A DNA stretch of 46,304 nucleotides, from assembly GCA_903642265.1 (NCBI GenBank), contig CAHJWN010000027.1:1-46304 (forward strand). The letters run 5' to 3'. Below are positions 45,584 to 46,304 of this stretch, in pieces. Each line of letters starts with the position of its first letter. Within the stretch, counting starts at the first letter, position 1. Source of the DNA: Acidobacteriaceae bacterium (GTDB lineage Bacteria; Acidobacteriota; Terriglobia; Terriglobales; Acidobacteriaceae). The position numbers were made by a program, and so were the translations under genes. A model generated the notes under the pieces. It was not told where the DNA came from. It did no database searches and saw only the letters and a program-made list of their open reading frames with translations.

Positions 45584-46141
45584 TCATCGCGAGGGCATTC
45601 CGTGCAGCACCATCATGCTGATCAGCTTTGCCATGAGGAGAAACGGAATCATGGTGAGTGCGAGCATGAAGAGCGCGAGGACGCCAAAAAAAAGCCAGTC
45701 GCGGTTTGTACTCCGTGGTGTGGCGTGGAGACTGTCTTCGAGGAGTTTGTAGTTGCGGCGATTGGCCTTCCAGGCGATGTCAAAGAGGTCGCCAACAAAA
45801 GGGACTGTGCCGACGGCAACCTCGACGGCAACGTTGACCACCATGCGGGCGATGGTGATGTTGGGAACGCCCCGAAACCAGGCGGCCAGCACAATGATGC
45901 AGGATGCGAGGCCGCCGAGAATGTCACCAATGCCAGGGATCATGCCGACGATGCCGTCGATCCCAAAGCGGATAGATGTGCCAGGGATGCGAAACCAATC
46001 ATCGAGAACATGGGAGAGGAGGTCAAGGTTCTCGTCGTCAAAGAGCTTGGCACCGCGACGGCCCTGAGGCGGCAGGATCTCCGGTTGGACGGTCACCCTG
46101 GTCTTCGGATTCGAATCTGGAAAGGTCTGGCCCACCGCCAT
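45584..46141 (-). CDS. DUF4112 family membrane protein
   Basis: This 185-aa protein matches the DUF4112 pattern: LSHVLDDWFRIPGTSIRFGI, then DGIVGMIPGIGDILGGLASC, then NVAVEVAVGTVPFVGDLFDI followed by AWKANRRNYKLLE. A C-terminal hydrophobic helix (DWLFFGVLALFMLALTMIPF) is extra to the core. Function is unknown. It lies alone between tRNA-Pro and tRNA-His. Confidence 0.9.
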   Translation of the reverse strand: MAVGQTFPDSNPKTRVTVQPEILPPQGRRGAKLFDDENLDLLSHVLDDWFRIPGTSIRFGIDGIVGMIPGIGDILGGLASCIIVLAAWFRGVPNITIARMVVNVAVEVAVGTVPFVGDLFDIAWKANRRNYKLLEDSLHATPRSTNRDWLFFGVLALFMLALTMIPFLLMAKLISMMVLHGMPSR

Positions 46142-46207
46142 GCTTGCACCCCGGTTTTGCTTGCGATTGCTGTTGATTGAGATGCGGATGCCAACGAAAA
46201 GGCCCGA

Positions 46208-46216
46208 TGCTACAAT
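46208..46216 (+). promoter_or_regulatory. Extended -10 element before tRNA-His
   Basis: TGCTACAAT matches the extended -10 form TGnTAnAAT and ends 11 bases before the tRNA 5' end. I do not see a good -35 hexamer at the right spacing. Confidence 0.45.
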
Positions 46217-46227
46217 TGCATCAGGAT

Positions 46228-46300
46228 GGCGGCTATAGTTCAGTGGCAGAACGCCGCTCTGTGGCAGCGGATGTCGTGGGTTCGAAACCCACTAGCCGCC
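46228..46300 (+). tRNA. tRNA-His (GUG)
   Basis: The cloverleaf has the extra G(-1) at 46228 opposite C73 (46300), as required by histidyl-tRNA synthetase. The acceptor GGCGGCTA pairs with TAGCCGCC. The anticodon stem CCGCT/AGCGG holds loop CTGTGGC (anticodon GUG), and the T-loop is TTCGAAA. CCA is encoded at 46301-46303, one base before the window ends. Confidence 0.97.
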
Positions 46301-46304
46301 CCAA

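Overview
The window is a chromosomal segment of a GC-rich Gram-negative bacterium. It most resembles an Acidobacteriota genome of the Terriglobales type (Terriglobus, Granulicella or Edaphobacter relatives). The basis is an Oar-like TonB-dependent receptor with an N-terminal carboxypeptidase-regulatory domain, a secreted plant-polymer hydrolase set (GH28, GH43), a bactofilin, DUF4230 and DUF4112 proteins, an HAE1-type RND pump, and short dispersed hairpin repeats between genes. The placement is inference from gene content; no rRNA is present. I see no insertion sequence, prophage, plasmid gene or CRISPR array.

Layout. 1-13 kb is mainly housekeeping: purM-purN (minus), hemL followed by a glycosyltransferase (plus), fabD-bcp-polysaccharide deacetylase (minus), two small membrane-associated proteins, a secreted DPP-IV-like peptidase, a 56-aa membrane protein, and pyrG divergent from a YraN-family gene. 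13-18 kb has a membrane-anchored unknown, a tandem HD-GYP protein, a structured non-coding gap, a CAU-anticodon tRNA, a short disordered protein, a GmhB-like phosphatase and rfbC. 17.9-21.7 kb is a tight plus-strand run: DUF721 gene, gatC, gatA and a GH13 alpha-glucosidase. 21.8-28.7 kb is a LysR regulator divergent from a three-gene RND efflux operon (permease, adaptor, outer-membrane lipoprotein). 28.8-36.6 kb holds a Tat-exported GH28, a GYF-domain membrane protein, a YeiH-type transporter preceded by a 35-aa membrane protein, a secreted GH43, a 6-phosphogluconate dehydrogenase and a small secreted protein. 36.8-46.3 kb has a secreted unknown, a bactofilin, an acyltransferase, an M28 peptidase, a Mop-domain regulator, the large Oar-like receptor, tRNA-Pro(UGG), a DUF4112 protein and tRNA-His(GUG).

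How it fits together. The GH28, GH43, GH13, Oar-like receptor, M28 and DPP-IV-like proteins suit a heterotroph that degrades plant or microbial polymers and peptides. The bactofilin, GmhB, RfbC, acyltransferase, deacetylase and glycosyltransferase point to envelope construction. Points worth following are two SD-led small membrane proteins (35 and 56 aa), a hydrophobic open frame directly behind the amber stop of GH28, a perfect LysR-type T-N11-A palindrome between the regulator and pump genes, a 10-bp purine repeat that multiplies ribosome-binding motifs before gatA, a GmhB with an altered zinc site, and the dyad-rich 15.5-16.0 kb gap. I did not find a clearly new multi-gene defence or biosynthetic system.
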